Source: Vulcanibacillus modesticaldus (GTDB taxonomy: Bacteria > Bacillota > Bacilli > Tepidibacillales > Tepidibacillaceae). Taken from it: a stretch of DNA of 33,296 nt. The translations under genes and the position numbers were made by a program. The stretch lies in assembly GCF_001730235.1 (NCBI RefSeq), contig NZ_MIJF01000018.1, positions 1 to 33,296 on the forward strand, in the 5' to 3' direction. Below the pieces are notes generated by a model, which made no database searches, had not been told where the DNA came from, and worked only from the letters and a program-made list of their open reading frames with translations. Shown piece after piece: positions 32,978 through 33,296 of the stretch (its first letter is position 1; each line of letters starts with the position of its first letter).

Positions 32978-33011
32978 AAATTGCCTCACCTTAAATGGGT
33001 GAGGTAATTTT
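32978..33011 (+). terminator. Terminator after the membrane protein gene
   Basis: TTGCCTCACC (32981-32990) pairs with GGTGAGGTAA (32998-33007), extendable by flanking AAA/TTT, and followed by TTTT. It lies about 30 nt after the stop. Confidence 0.8.
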
Positions 33012-33174
33012 ACAAAAACGCAACACTTTCTTCATAAAAACAATATAAATTTACACTAGCGTTGCATTAATGTAGTCAGAATATTTCTTCTAATAATCAC
33101 TAGTTCATAAAAAAATCCTTTATAATGGAAGTACAGGTGCTCCCTGTCCAAATCCAATATAAAGGACCATGCTT

Positions 33175-33296
33175 ATGGACAAGGATACACTATTTTCGTC
33201 ATTTGGTAAATGGATAGCTCCTATCAATTCTGTAAAATTACAACAAAAAGTAGAAGAAATGAAGCAAGACAAATACGTTAAAAAATTAACAACAAG
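33175..33296 (+). CDS. IS4-type transposase, N-terminal fragment (cut by window edge)
   Basis: The ATG at 33175 opens a frame that reaches the last base. It begins MDKDTLFSSFGKWIAPINSV and continues KLQQKVEEMKQDKYVKKLTT, matching the conserved N terminus of IS4-family transposases with the DUF4372 domain, common in Bacillales. The catalytic domain is outside the window. AAAGGA lies 11 nt before the ATG. The left inverted repeat of the element must lie between 33012 and 33175 but I cannot fix it; that region otherwise holds nothing recognisable beyond a TATAAT at 33121-33126. Confidence 0.78.
   Translation, partial: MDKDTLFSSFGKWIAPINSVKLQQKVEEMKQDKYVKKLTT

Overview
This 33.3 kb window looks like chromosomal DNA from a low-GC, spore-forming member of the Bacillales. 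Supporting evidence: a gerP spore-coat operon with a SigK-like promoter, the yqzE, yqhG/yqhH, ykuS and ykoN/P/Q families, strong AAGGAGG-type ribosome binding sites and frequent TTG/GTG starts. SelA plus a selenocysteine-containing SelD, a B12-dependent (class II) ribonucleotide reductase and a cstA-type transporter suggest an anaerobic or facultative lifestyle, as in Vulcanibacillus/Tepidibacillus-like organisms. That genus-level guess is inference. Both edges lie inside transposase genes (IS1182-like at the left, IS4-like at the right), so the window may be one assembly contig broken at repeated insertion sequences.

Layout. 1-310: tail of an IS1182-type transposase and a terminator. 414-2135: ptsI without ptsH. 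2343-4514 (minus): an orphan gene and the gerP operon (gerPA/PF-like, gerPB, gerPE, gerPC, gerPD), with a divergent orphan at 4720. 5053-6301 (minus): CDF zinc exporter followed by an overlapping ArsR/SmtB sensor, with a candidate operator in the promoter. 6540-9140 (plus): small unknown protein, CstA transporter, thioredoxin-like CC protein. 9172-11694 (minus): selD-selA; selD has an in-frame TGA at its active site. 11857-13083: thiI. 13244-15785: ykoP and ykoN (plus), convergent with ykoQ (minus). 16073-19029: Kef-type antiporter, aroK, yqzE, ykuS. 19073-22618 (minus): secreted orphan, yqhG, yqhH helicase. 22838-27462: tandem glycine riboswitch and gcvT-gcvH-gcvPA-gcvPB. 27612-28433 (minus): D-amino-acid transaminase. 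28655-31332: NrdR boxes and nrdJ. 31486-32243: three small membrane/SHOCT proteins, followed by a polytopic membrane protein. 33175-33296: start of an IS4-type transposase.

How the parts work together. The glycine riboswitch should switch on glycine cleavage when glycine is plentiful. The zinc exporter and its sensor form an autoregulated detoxification unit. SelD makes selenophosphate, which SelA uses to build Sec-tRNA; SelD itself needs that product, and selB, selC and other selenoproteins must lie elsewhere. The aroK-yqzE...yqhG-yqhH-gcv order resembles the Bacillus subtilis comG-gcv neighbourhood, with gcvH inserted. The least explained units are the unknown-cstA-CC protein operon, the SHOCT triplet and four orphan ORFs.
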